The notes beneath the pieces were generated by a model, which was not told where the DNA came from, did not search any database, and saw only the letters and a list, made by a program, of their open reading frames with translations. Shown here one piece after another: positions 51,830 through 61,016 of a stretch of DNA of 64,000 bases (within the stretch, counting starts at the first letter, position 1; every line of letters starts with the position of its first letter). This DNA is from an uncultured Gammaproteobacteria bacterium (GTDB lineage: Bacteria; Pseudomonadota; Gammaproteobacteria; HK1): contig OY282353.1 in assembly GCA_958295465.1 (NCBI GenBank), positions 1-64,000 on the forward strand, given 5' to 3'. A program made the translations under genes and the position numbers.

Positions 51830-52385
51830 CGGGGTCGATTCGACAGTATGGCGGATCGAGATCGACCCGGACGTCCACCTTCCCTCGGTGAAACAGGGTA
51901 AGCTCGGCGCCGAGGCAGACCCCGTTGGCGCGCACGACGAGGGGCGCATCGAGCCGGACCTCCCATCCTTCCGGCAGGTCGATCACGTACCGCTCGCGAC
52001 CGGCGTCGGGCGGCCCGCCGGACGAACGTCCAGCCGCACCATCGTGCGGTTTCTCCGGCGCGGCATCCGACGTCTTCCGCAGCGCTCCGCGAGACTCGGC
52101 ATCCGGTGCAGCGCGGGTCCCGAAGACCACGTAGCCGCGCCTTTGCAGCATCGCCTGCCGGCCAAGGCCCGCGAACTGATCGAGGATCTGGTCGCGCTCG
52201 GTCTTTCTGGTGATGCTCGCGACAAGTCGCTCCAGATTCGGCATCGCAAGCGTGGCGGTCAGCCCCAAGATCAAGAGGACGATGAGCAGCTCCAGCGAGG
52301 TGAACCCTCCCGCCGGCGCTCCGGTCGAGCCGGAGGCCGGAAGGCCACCGCGATCCCCGCTACGCCGGCGCCGGGACCGGAACAC
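51822..52385 (-). CDS. gspH: Minor pseudopilin GspH
   Basis: The 187-residue protein has a 27-residue leader and prepilin helix GFTSLELLIVLLILGLTATLAMPNL. A central Pro/Ala-rich insertion (residues about 97-130) is followed by a beta domain. Placed between G and I as usual. Confidence 0.82.
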   Translation of the reverse strand: MFRSRRRRSGDRGGLPASGSTGAPAGGFTSLELLIVLLILGLTATLAMPNLERLVASITRKTERDQILDQFAGLGRQAMLQRRGYVVFGTRAAPDAESRGALRKTSDAAPEKPHDGAAGRSSGGPPDAGRERYVIDLPEGWEVRLDAPLVVRANGVCLGAELTLFHRGKVDVRVDLDPPYCRIDPDA

Positions 52386-52412
52386 GACTCAGGGAGCCCA
52401 ATGCGGCCGCCG

Positions 52413-52877
52413 TCAGGATTGCTTCGGCAGATAGCCGATGTCGGCATCGACTCCCTCGCCTCCCTCCGCCGAGTCGGCGCCGAGGGAGTAGAGCGCGAAG
52501 CCCTGGAGGTTGTCGGCCGGGTGCTCGTAGCGGTAGGGCATGCGCCATGGATCCGATGGCATCTCGTCTTCGAGATAAGGCCCGCTCCAGAAGGCGGCGG
52601 CCTCCGGTGGGGGCCGCATCAGGGCGGCGAGACCTTCCGCGGTCGAAGGATAGCGGCCGATGTCCAGGCGATACGCCTGCAAGGCCCCGCGGAGCATCTT
52701 GATCTGGGTCTCGGCCGTCTGCACCTTGGAGCTGTCCACCCTGCCGAAGAGGCGCGGCCCCACCAGTCCCGCCAGCAGGCCGAGGATGACCAGCACGACC
52801 ATGAGCTCCAGGAGCGTGAAGCCGCCGCTTCCGGATCGTCCGGCCGACCGGTTACGCTGGCGGGAACGCCGAGGCAC
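52413..52877 (-). CDS. gspG: Major pseudopilin GspG
   Basis: The 154-residue protein has the prepilin helix GGFTLLELMVVLVILGLLAGLVGPRLFG and the GspG core (AETQIKMLRGALQAYRLDIGRYPSTAEGLAALM; DPWRMPYRYEHP; SLGADSAEGGEGVDADIG) with its calcium-site loop. GTG 52877 gives a normal 19-residue leader; the longer frame from ATG 52973 would overlap gspF and add an unusual 32-residue basic extension. Confidence 0.88.
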   Translation of the reverse strand: MPRRSRQRNRSAGRSGSGGFTLLELMVVLVILGLLAGLVGPRLFGRVDSSKVQTAETQIKMLRGALQAYRLDIGRYPSTAEGLAALMRPPPEAAAFWSGPYLEDEMPSDPWRMPYRYEHPADNLQGFALYSLGADSAEGGEGVDADIGYLPKQS

Positions 52878-52950
52878 CGTTCTGCCGCCCGGACGCCCCG
52901 AACGTGGGAAAGAGGATGCCGATCCACGGCCGGTCGATCCGACGGACCTC

Positions 52951-54147
52951 TCAGAATGCGACATCGTTGACACTGGTGATCGCCAAGACGACGCCGATCA
53001 TGATGACACCGAGAAAACCGCCGATCAACAGCACGCACGCCGGCTCGATCAAGGCAAGGAAGCGCTTCATCCGCCGGGTGCTGTTCTCCTCGTAGAGCGC
53101 GGCGAGGGCACGCAGCATCTCCGCGAGCTGCCCCGATTGCTCGCCGACCCGAACCAGATTGTAGCCCGCCGGCGTGAGTGCGTTCCTCTTCTCCAGCGCC
53201 GCCGACAGCGGGGCGCCGCCGCGCACGTCGACGGCGGCCTGATCCAGCATCGCTTTGCGGCCCGAGATACGCACACCCCGCGAAGCGAGGCCGAGCGCGT
53301 CCATGAGATCCACCCGGCTGGTCAGCATGGCGCTCATCACCGATGCCCACTTCGCGGCATCCGCTTCGGAGAACCAGTCCCTGAGCAGCGGCAAGGCGGC
53401 CAGCACGTCACGGACCTGTTGCCGGACGGCCGGTTGCCGCCGCAGCGCCGTACCCACGAGGACGGCGGCGGCGAGCGCCCCGGTCAGCAACCACCCGTTC
53501 TCGTTGCACCAGACGCCGGTGCGCAGCACGGCCTCGGCGAGAAACGGCAGCTCGTTTCCGTCTTCCAGCAGGTTGGAGAACTGCGGAACGACGAAGACGA
53601 ACACGAGCAGCACCGCCGCGATGCCGGACACGACGAGGATCGATGGATAGATCAACGCGCTTCGCATCTCCGCGGCGACCCGCTGGTCGTAACGCATCTG
53701 CTCGACCGCCTGGCGTAACGACAGGGCCAGGCGGCCGGAAGCTTCGCCCGCCTCCACCAGGTGGTAGACGTACTCGGGGAGCGCCAACCCGCAGGCGTGC
53801 AGCGCTTCCCGGAAGCTCTGCCCGCGCATGAGGGCACGGGTGATGGACTGGAACGCACCGACGAGCCCCGGATGGTGGCTGCCGCGGCTTTGTGCCTGCA
53901 CGGCATCGTTGACCGAGACCCCGGATTCGAGCAGCGTCGCCAGCTCGTGAAACGCCAGCACCAGAGTCTCTCGGCGCAATCGCCGGCGGAATCCGGCGCG
54001 CGGGGTCTCCCGCCGCTCGCGCACCTCGACCGCAGTGTTGCCTTCGGCGGCGAACCTGCGGACGAGCTCCCCCACCGAGGCGGCCTCCGCCTGCCCCTTC
54101 ACGACGCGACCGTCCTGGTCGACGTACTCGTATTCGTACTCCTGCAC
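52951..54147 (-). CDS. gspF: T2SS inner-membrane platform protein GspF
   Basis: The 398-residue protein has two T2SF domains (LVLAFHELATLLESGVSVNDAVQAQ...; DAAKWASVMSAMLTSRVDLMDALGLA...) and three membrane helices, the last near the C-terminus (CVLLIGGFLGVIMIGVVLAI). It anchors the ATPase. In most T2SS operons gspE is directly upstream; here it lies 5 kb away. Confidence 0.92.
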   Translation of the reverse strand: MQEYEYEYVDQDGRVVKGQAEAASVGELVRRFAAEGNTAVEVRERRETPRAGFRRRLRRETLVLAFHELATLLESGVSVNDAVQAQSRGSHHPGLVGAFQSITRALMRGQSFREALHACGLALPEYVYHLVEAGEASGRLALSLRQAVEQMRYDQRVAAEMRSALIYPSILVVSGIAAVLLVFVFVVPQFSNLLEDGNELPFLAEAVLRTGVWCNENGWLLTGALAAAVLVGTALRRQPAVRQQVRDVLAALPLLRDWFSEADAAKWASVMSAMLTSRVDLMDALGLASRGVRISGRKAMLDQAAVDVRGGAPLSAALEKRNALTPAGYNLVRVGEQSGQLAEMLRALAALYEENSTRRMKRFLALIEPACVLLIGGFLGVIMIGVVLAITSVNDVAF

Positions 54148-54238
54148 TGCCAGTCACTCCGCCGGGCGCGGGGCGAGACCTCCTCCCGAAGCGATACGCC
54201 CGTGGGACATCTTGCCGAGGCGCTCCCCGTAAATGGGA

Positions 54239-55156
54239 CTATAAGGCGAATTCACGCATCCTGTCGTTCCCGAGGCGTCTATGTACCGGCCGGGTCACCT
54301 CGCCGTCCAGGAGATCCAGCCCGGAGCCGACGTCGATCGCAACGCCGCCTCGATCTTTTATCCAGGTGCAATAGATCTCCGCCCACTGCCCAGCGCCGAC
54401 CAGACTGAGGGTGCCTTCCATATCCGAAGGCAGATCGGAATGAACCGACATCAGAAAATCGAGACTATCCGTCTCGGAGCCCGCGGATTTCCCGGCGTCC
54501 ACATCCACATGAATGAACTTCACGCCGCCATATTTTCGGCGAAGTTTTTCCGTAACTCCATGTCTGTTCGACAAGACGAACACGGTCTGACCGGACTTGA
54601 GCAGTATGTCCAGGTGTCTCAAGACCGAGAAATACAGGTGATGCGGCATCACGATCTTGTCCCGCAGGACTTCCCTGCTCATCAAATGAAGCATGAAATG
54701 CATGGCCCTGAAGGCGCCGATTCTCATCGGTTTGTCCCAAAACTGAGGTACTGGACGCCACGTACCGACGACGCCGACCACGTCGGCTTGCGTCACCGCA
54801 TACATCATCAGATCCGAGAGCACCGTGTACCAAAGGTGGTTCTGCTTCCTGATTTGGCCACCATTCCTAATGGCGGCATCCGCCAGAAATCGGTTGATGA
54901 GCGGCGTGTCGGCATAAGCGCCGTAGGCCAACAGGCTGATTTCCCCATCTCCTATACGCACCACCGACAGGGGCCGCCGCTCGTCCAGAGCCTGCCTGAC
55001 GGGAATCACGACGGCGATATCGAAGGGATCGGTTATGAAGTCCCGCTTGGGGTGCCTGTCATATTCTCTTATCATCCGGGCCGGATCGAAGAACTCCCCA
55101 AGAAGGGTAGCTTGGCCGATCGCCCTCGCCAATTCGTCTCTGAACGCTGCGTCCAT
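54239..55156 (-). CDS. GT-D-fold (DUF1792-like) glycosyltransferase
   Basis: The 305-residue protein contains RPLSVVRIGDGEISLLAYG, the conserved RxGDGE motif of GT-D enzymes, and a C-terminal SLVGAGQWAEIYCTWIKDRGGVAIDVGSGLDLLDG typical of that group. Such enzymes add sugars to surface glycans or glycoproteins. Lower GC than gspF and placement between gspF and an IS suggest acquisition. Confidence 0.78.
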   Translation of the reverse strand: MDAAFRDELARAIGQATLLGEFFDPARMIREYDRHPKRDFITDPFDIAVVIPVRQALDERRPLSVVRIGDGEISLLAYGAYADTPLINRFLADAAIRNGGQIRKQNHLWYTVLSDLMMYAVTQADVVGVVGTWRPVPQFWDKPMRIGAFRAMHFMLHLMSREVLRDKIVMPHHLYFSVLRHLDILLKSGQTVFVLSNRHGVTEKLRRKYGGVKFIHVDVDAGKSAGSETDSLDFLMSVHSDLPSDMEGTLSLVGAGQWAEIYCTWIKDRGGVAIDVGSGLDLLDGEVTRPVHRRLGNDRMREFAL

Positions 55157-55331
55157 GGTCTCTCCTTCCCTCCCGGTCCTGCTGGCCGGAACCAGCCGCA
55201 GACATCTCTACCTGCCAGTAGCATAAAAAGCTATCGAAGACGCCTGTTCGTGCTGCGATGGCAGGGTGGAACGCATGCCGCGCCAGTATAGCTTATCCTC
55301 ACTGGGAGTGAACATGAACTGGACCGTCCAG

Positions 55332-56952
55332 CAGCAATTCCCGCTAACGCGGCGACAGTCCGTGGCGCCGAGCCCGGCACGGCCTGCCACGGGCGAGGCG
55401 ACCGACCGGGCACACCGCCCCCTTCCGACCCGATGTCGGACGCTCCCGGTGGCCCCTGTCTCCCTGAAGAACCGGCCCCTCGCACACCCGGCCACGGCGT
55501 CCGCTCACGAGGTATCAAAGGGGACCGGCTCCGGCGCCCGATACCCGAAGGCAAGTGCCCGATACAACGTCTCCCAGTCCGGCAGCCGGTAGTGCAGGAA
55601 CAGCCCCCGCACCTTCTCCCAGAAATAGCGCGCCCGCCCCGCCTTCGCCTGCGCGTGTTGGAACACCCGGCAGCAGCGCTGCTGAATCTGGTCAATCAAA
55701 AAGGCCAGCATCATCAGATACGCAAATACCGTCGACAGTTGCTTCTCGCCGTGACCGAAGTTGTGCTCGAAGCTGTAGCCTTGGTTCTTCAGGGTATTGA
55801 ATGTCTCGTTCTCGATGCGCCACCGCGCCCGCCCGGCGCGCATCAGCTCCATGACCGTCGATTCCTTGATGGGCAGGTCGGTGACCCACGCAAAGTGCTG
55901 CTCCTTGCCGTTGGGGCGCCTCTCCCAGTACTCCAGGAAGTTCACCTCCAACTCGAAGTGCGTGTCGTTGAGCGGTACACCATTGAGGTAGCGAAACCAA
56001 TGCCGCACCCCCGCCTCGTCGGTGACCTCCACCGTCTCCACCCCCGGCGTCGCATCCACCCAGTCGTACAAAAACGCATGGTCCCCGCGCTTTGCCCCCA
56101 AAATGAACCGCAATCCCAACCTCTTGAGCCCTTGGATATGCGGGCCGTTCGAGGCCAGCGAATCCTCCACCACAATCAGCTTCAGATGCGGGTGCTCCCG
56201 GCGCACATCGCTCAGCAACCGCTTCGCCGCGGTGCGTTCACAGTCGTTCTTCGTCGCTCCGTCGCCCTTGACGATCGGCTCCGGCGCCAGCACAAACACC
56301 TCGCGCTGCTTCGGATGCACCACCACCGCCCCCAGCATCTGGTGGTAATACGTGGTGCGTCCGTCTCGATGATGCTTCTCGCAACAACTCGCGCAATGCA
56401 CGCGCGACGACGAGAAGTAGCCCGTGCCGTCCACCGAAAGCAGATAGTGACCGTCCAGGGTCGTGAACCCCTCTAGACCCCCGCCGCGCTGCAGCACATG
56501 GAACAACCGCGTGAACGCGCGACGCAACGCCCGCGGGTCAACCTCATCAAGCCGCTCACGCAACGCCGTGTCCGACGGCGCACGCGCCACCCCGTACAGA
56601 CTCCTCAGATTCGCCCCCACCGTGCCGTCCCCGCGTGAGTCCCGGTCGAACTGCAACAGCGACGGGTACTTCATCCCGAAAATGGCCAATCCCGACATCA
56701 GGCACTCGGTCAGATTCAGACCCCGGCTCGCAACGCCATCCTCGACCCGGGCGAAACACGTTCGCACCTCTTTGAGCAATCCCGGCGCGCTGAGCGCTTG
56801 GCGAAAGCGAGGAATCGGCATGGGGTATCATCCATCGCGTGAAGATGTACCATTATGCCACTGAATCTGCTCCGAAAGTTTACGAGAACTTTTTTCACGC
56901 CCCGCTTAACCTCTTGATTTCACTAGGGGCGCCCAGTAAGCGGGAATTGCTG
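55332..56952 (-). mobile_element. Complete IS4-like insertion sequence, 1621 bp
   Basis: Ends are CAGCAATTCCCGCT (55332-55345) and its exact reverse complement AGCGGGAATTGCTG (56939-56952). ACCGTCCAG directly precedes the left end (55323-55331) and directly follows the right end (56953-56961), a 9-bp target duplication. A single intact transposase gene lies inside. Intact ends and target copies indicate a recent insertion. Confidence 0.93.
55505..56821 (-). CDS. DDE transposase of the IS4-like element
   Basis: The 438-residue transposase contains HYLLSVDGTGYFSSSRVHC (first Asp), LKLIVVEDSLASNGPHI (second Asp) and RWRIENETFNTLKNQGYSFEHNFGHG (the WRIExxF.LK.QG.. region with the catalytic Glu). 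This matches PF01609-type IS4-group transposases. The frame is intact from ATG 56821 to 55505. The 9-bp target duplication fits the IS4 group. Confidence 0.87.
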   Translation of the reverse strand: MPIPRFRQALSAPGLLKEVRTCFARVEDGVASRGLNLTECLMSGLAIFGMKYPSLLQFDRDSRGDGTVGANLRSLYGVARAPSDTALRERLDEVDPRALRRAFTRLFHVLQRGGGLEGFTTLDGHYLLSVDGTGYFSSSRVHCASCCEKHHRDGRTTYYHQMLGAVVVHPKQREVFVLAPEPIVKGDGATKNDCERTAAKRLLSDVRREHPHLKLIVVEDSLASNGPHIQGLKRLGLRFILGAKRGDHAFLYDWVDATPGVETVEVTDEAGVRHWFRYLNGVPLNDTHFELEVNFLEYWERRPNGKEQHFAWVTDLPIKESTVMELMRAGRARWRIENETFNTLKNQGYSFEHNFGHGEKQLSTVFAYLMMLAFLIDQIQQRCCRVFQHAQAKAGRARYFWEKVRGLFLHYRLPDWETLYRALAFGYRAPEPVPFDTS

Positions 56953-57285
56953 ACCGTCCAGTATGCGGAATACTACTTGTACAGAGGCGTTTCGCGCACC
57001 AATGCATATGAGTTTATGCAACAATCGGGTCTACCGGTCCTCGTCCGCATTGTCACACCGTTTACCGGCGAGCGCAAGGAAAGATTTGCTCGTGCGGCAG
57101 ACCGATTTGTCTTTCCGGCAACCTCCAATCGGCGGCTCCCGCTTCGTGCCCGAGGCCTGGCTGCACTCCATGATGCACCGCGACGACACCCTCGACGCCG
57201 TTCTCCCATCCATCTGGACCATTCGTGCAGCGGCCGCCACCGACCTGTAAAAATTCTCATGAGAGCGGGGACTCCTGCCGCCGGT

Positions 57286-59190
57286 TCAAGCTTCCCGGAC
57301 GGGATCCCTCTCCTCTCCGCCTGACAACAACGGCTGCAGCAAGTCCCATCCCCGTTGCGTGTAACGGAGGACCAGATCTCGCTCCGCTCGCGTCAAACGG
57401 AATCTTCCCGCGCGCTCGCCGATGATGCCGTCGATTTCGAAAATCAGCTCCTCGACGCGGGCCTTTCGCATCCTGTCAAGTCCGATCCTGTTCACGATCC
57501 GCATCATCTCCGTCCCGGTTCGCCGCAGCGAAACGTTTTGCCTGGAATAGTATGCCGGTAGTCCATCGATCCCGAACCGTTCCAGAAACGTCCGTACCGT
57601 ATCTCCCGTGTACAGGAACGCCTTGACCCGGCCGCATCCAAACAACTGTAGAGCCTCGTGGTAGAATCCCAGATAGTCGAAACGCGACCGGCCCCATTCG
57701 TCCTGCACGTAATCGATGAAGTCGATATCCGTGCCATAGACGTTCCCCACTATGTCCCCCGCATACCTGGGATTCCTCAGATCCTGGGCGTAGAGCGAAA
57801 TCGCGAAATCCTCCGGCGGCCGGAACCAGACGCACAGCTCGAAGTCGAAGAGCGCGGCCAGACGCTGCAGCAATCCCTTGGCCTGCGGCGGATAATCCCA
57901 CCAGTGACCGAAGATTCCTTCCGTGGAAAAAATGACCGTATGTGCATGGTCCGGCATGTCCCGCAGCGCGGTCTCCACATACTCGACGAAGGCGCGCTCA
58001 TCGGCGCTTCGCAGCACGGAAACCAGCCGCTGATGCTTCACGCGACGGCTATGCTGCTCGTCCGACGGCGCCGGATACCACCACCCGTTGTCGGCCAGCA
58101 CCTTCCGGTTGTCGCTCAGGTGGCGCTGCAGAGACGAGGTCCCGGTCTTCGGCGTCCCGGCGTGAAGTATCATCCGACGCTTCCGGTCGCCGATCCGGGC
58201 TCGTGCAACGAACGTCCGCGAGAAAACCTCTTTCGGCATGGCCGGTACCCGCATCCCGGCCCGCCGTGCGAGATGCCGCTTGTACAGGTCGAAGCACAAC
58301 GTCCCCTTTTGTCGGCCGAGAGCGGCGTTGATCCGCTCCACCGCCGCGCGAACGGCAACGTCGTCCGCACTTCCCGGCTCGATCAGGCCGAACGCGTCGA
58401 GGCCGGAGCGATAGCGGATAGCGCGCAGATCTTTCTCCGGATGAAACGTACGAGGGATTTCCACGCGGTCAATCGGAAAGCTCCAGCTTGCCGGCAGGCA
58501 GGAGAAAGGCAGCCGTTCCGACACCAACGCCATCGCATACGAGATCCGGGCTACGTCCTTCCCGGCGGAGGATTCGTCGAGAATTTCAGGGCGGGAGAGC
58601 AGGAACTCGGCCCACCCGCGCCAGCCGGATCGCAACCGACCCAGCAACGGTCGAGGAATGTAGACGACCCCCCCGCTCAAGTCCGTAGCGATCGTGCTCC
58701 CTTGCTCCTGCCAATCACAAGACACCTCCCCTGGAAGATCGAGGCCGGCCGCCGAAAACGACCGCTCGAACGCCGTCAGCGGTGGATTCCGACCGTCGGC
58801 CACCCTCCCCCAGATGATGTTCGGATCGGGCACGTCCAACGCCGTCAGAACGGCCAGATCGAGGTCCAGCAGGAAGACCCCTCTCGCCGGTGCATCCCGG
58901 CATTCGAGAAAATAATCGAGCTGCGCGATTTTGTTGCACTGCGCCCCGTCGAAGCAGGGGGTGAAGCCGGATACCCGGCAGCCGAGCTCCTCGAATGTAC
59001 GGCGTACTTTCTCCTTCACCCGCCCGGTGCATTGAACCACGACTGCCTCGCGAGGAACGCCGCCGAATTCTTCCAGCGTGACGAGCAGTATCTCGGCCTG
59101 ATACGGATGTATCGGCAGACAATCGACCACCATGGAATACTGGAAAGGGTGTAGCGTCCGCGGGCGCCGTGCGTCGACGTTCGGGCTCAC
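57286..59190 (-). CDS. Glycosyltransferase–sulfotransferase fusion protein
   Basis: The 634-residue protein has two parts. Residues 1-310 look like a GT-A glycosyltransferase or hypothetical glycosyl hydrolase-like domain, with FLLDLDLAVL as a possible DxD-type metal site. Residues about 330-634 open RRMILHAGTPKTGTSSLQRHLSDN, a PAPS-binding loop, and contain VIFSTEGIF and DFELCVWFRPPEDFAISLYAQDLR, as in bacterial sulfotransferases. One polypeptide could add and sulfate a sugar. GTG 59190 lies 8 bases after gspE; ATG 59133 is an alternative. Confidence 0.7.
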   Translation of the reverse strand: MSPNVDARRPRTLHPFQYSMVVDCLPIHPYQAEILLVTLEEFGGVPREAVVVQCTGRVKEKVRRTFEELGCRVSGFTPCFDGAQCNKIAQLDYFLECRDAPARGVFLLDLDLAVLTALDVPDPNIIWGRVADGRNPPLTAFERSFSAAGLDLPGEVSCDWQEQGSTIATDLSGGVVYIPRPLLGRLRSGWRGWAEFLLSRPEILDESSAGKDVARISYAMALVSERLPFSCLPASWSFPIDRVEIPRTFHPEKDLRAIRYRSGLDAFGLIEPGSADDVAVRAAVERINAALGRQKGTLCFDLYKRHLARRAGMRVPAMPKEVFSRTFVARARIGDRKRRMILHAGTPKTGTSSLQRHLSDNRKVLADNGWWYPAPSDEQHSRRVKHQRLVSVLRSADERAFVEYVETALRDMPDHAHTVIFSTEGIFGHWWDYPPQAKGLLQRLAALFDFELCVWFRPPEDFAISLYAQDLRNPRYAGDIVGNVYGTDIDFIDYVQDEWGRSRFDYLGFYHEALQLFGCGRVKAFLYTGDTVRTFLERFGIDGLPAYYSRQNVSLRRTGTEMMRIVNRIGLDRMRKARVEELIFEIDGIIGERAGRFRLTRAERDLVLRYTQRGWDLLQPLLSGGEERDPVREA

Positions 59191-59197
59191 CTTCTTC

Positions 59198-60916
59198 TCA
59201 CTCCGCCAACGTGAGGCGCGACACCTCCTCCAGCGTGGTCCGCCCGTGGGAAGCCTTGATGAGGCCGTCCTGCAACAGGGTGCGGTAGCCCTGATCCAGG
59301 GCCAACCTCTTCAGGTCGGTGAGGTTGGCCCCGGCGACGATCCGTTCCTTCAGCACGTCGGACACCGGCACCAGCTCGTAGATCCCGATGCGCCCGCGAT
59401 AGCCGGTATGCCGGCAGGCATCGCAGCCTCCGACCTCGACCCACCCGTCCCCCAGGAGATGCGGCGGCAGGCGACGGAGCTGCTCGCGGACGAGGACCGG
59501 GGGGGCGATCCGCGTCGAGCAATGCGCGCACGCCTTGCGCACCAGCCGCTGCGCCTGGACGCCGCGCACCGGCGCCGCGACCAGGAACGGCTCCACCCCC
59601 ATGTCGATCAGCCGGGTGAAGCTCGATACCGCGTCGTTGGTGTGCACGGTGGAGAGCACGATGTGGCCGGTCAGCGCGGAGCGGATCGCGATCTCCGCCG
59701 TCTCCAGATCGCGGATCTCGCCGATCATGATCACGTCCGGGTCCTGACGCAGGATGGCCCGCAAGGCCCGCGCGAAGGTGTAGCCGATCTCGGCATGGAC
59801 CTGGATCTGGGTGATGTCGGGCATCTGGTGTTCGACCGGATCCTCCACGGTGATGATCTTCTTGATGCCGTCGTCTACATCCGCCAGCGCCGCGGAGAGG
59901 GTCGTCGACTTTCCCGATCCGGTGGGGCCGGTGAGGAGCACGATTCCGTTGTTGGCGTGCAGCCAGCCCCGGAACATGGCCAGGTGGTCCGCCTCCATGC
60001 CGAGGTTCTGCAGGGCGAAGTCGTCGCGCTCCTTGTCCAGCAGCCGAAGCACGATGGATTCGCCGAACGCACAGGGCACGGTGGACACCCGGACGTCCAT
60101 CTCCCGTCCCGAGATGCGGGCGGTGATCCGCCCGTCCTGGGGCAGCCGGCGTTCCGCGATGTCGATCCCCGAGACGAGCTTGATCCGTGAGGCCACCGCG
60201 GGGAAGCGTTCGACGGGCTGGGTCAGGCGCGTGTGCAGCACGCCGTCCACGCGCATCCGCACCGCGAAGTGTTCTTCGCCGGGCTCCAGGTGGATGTCGG
60301 AGGCGCTCAGATCCACCGCTTGCGACAGGAGGTTGTTCACCAGCTCGATGATCGGGGCCTCTTCCGCCATCTCCCGAAGCTGGCGGACGCTGTTGCTCGA
60401 ATACAGGTCCTCGATCGCCCGTTCCTTCCTGACGAAGTCGAGCAGGCGGTCGATCTGGTGGTTGGGGGCCAGACAGAACGTCACCGGCCGGCCCGGGTGG
60501 AAGTAGTTCAGGGTTTCGAGCAGGACACGGTCCTGAACGTCGCGGGCGAGACAGAAGATCTCCCCGTCCCGGCTCCACATCACCACCGCGTGGTCGATGA
60601 ACCACTCCAGCTTGATCGGCGACTCCGACAGGAACCGGTACACGTCCAGACTGTCCGGCAGGTCTTCGGAGTCCTGGAGATAGGCGGCCCCCTGCTGCTC
60701 GGCAATCCTCCGCAGAAGCAGGTCTTCGGAGATGGCTCCGGTGCGAACCAGCAGCGGACCCAGCCGACCCCCGACCGACCTCTGGATCTGCAGCGCCTTG
60801 TCCATGTCGGCCGGACGGACGTCGTTCCGTTCCACCAGCAGATCGCCGAGGCTCTTTGCGGAGACCGCACCCTCCTCCCACGCCTCACCTAGTGTCTTTT
60901 CCGACGCCTGACGCAT
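59198..60916 (-). CDS. gspE: T2SS ATPase GspE
   Basis: The 572-residue hexameric ATPase has an N-terminal MshEN-like domain (LGDLLVERNDVRPADMDKALQIQRS), Walker A GPTGSGKST at 330-338, Asp box ITVEDPVEH, Walker B IMIGEIRD and His box STVHTNDA. The two CxxC pairs of the zinc motif (CAHC...CDAC) follow. It drives pseudopilus assembly. It heads the operon, but the next gene is the glycosyltransferase–sulfotransferase fusion instead of gspF. Confidence 0.94.
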   Translation of the reverse strand: MRQASEKTLGEAWEEGAVSAKSLGDLLVERNDVRPADMDKALQIQRSVGGRLGPLLVRTGAISEDLLLRRIAEQQGAAYLQDSEDLPDSLDVYRFLSESPIKLEWFIDHAVVMWSRDGEIFCLARDVQDRVLLETLNYFHPGRPVTFCLAPNHQIDRLLDFVRKERAIEDLYSSNSVRQLREMAEEAPIIELVNNLLSQAVDLSASDIHLEPGEEHFAVRMRVDGVLHTRLTQPVERFPAVASRIKLVSGIDIAERRLPQDGRITARISGREMDVRVSTVPCAFGESIVLRLLDKERDDFALQNLGMEADHLAMFRGWLHANNGIVLLTGPTGSGKSTTLSAALADVDDGIKKIITVEDPVEHQMPDITQIQVHAEIGYTFARALRAILRQDPDVIMIGEIRDLETAEIAIRSALTGHIVLSTVHTNDAVSSFTRLIDMGVEPFLVAAPVRGVQAQRLVRKACAHCSTRIAPPVLVREQLRRLPPHLLGDGWVEVGGCDACRHTGYRGRIGIYELVPVSDVLKERIVAGANLTDLKRLALDQGYRTLLQDGLIKASHGRTTLEEVSRLTLAE

Positions 60917-61016
60917 TTTCAGCCCCGGCCGATTCCCGACCGCCCCGACCCCTTATTGAAGTTTCAAGCGGCTACCTTATAGAAGGCAGTCCTCGCGTCA
61001 AGACCGCCCGGCCTCG

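Larger units (their letters stand above)
55314..57250 (+). pseudogene. Small gene interrupted by the IS element
   Basis: Without the IS and one target copy, the frame reads MNWTVQYAEYYLYRGVSRTN from ATG 55314 (GGGAG upstream) across the insertion point. It continues to about 57110; beyond that the adjacent frame (RFVPEAWLHSMMHRDDTLDAVLPSIW, stop 57250) looks more protein-like, suggesting a later frameshift. Function unknown. Confidence 0.6.

Noticed and set aside
56839..56961. Start of a gene at ATG 56839
   Set aside because: This part lies inside the right end of the IS; the true frame of the interrupted gene begins at 55314.
60976..61001. Promoter TTGACG/TATAAG before gspE
   Set aside because: The spacer is only 14 bases, too short for a normal sigma-70 promoter.
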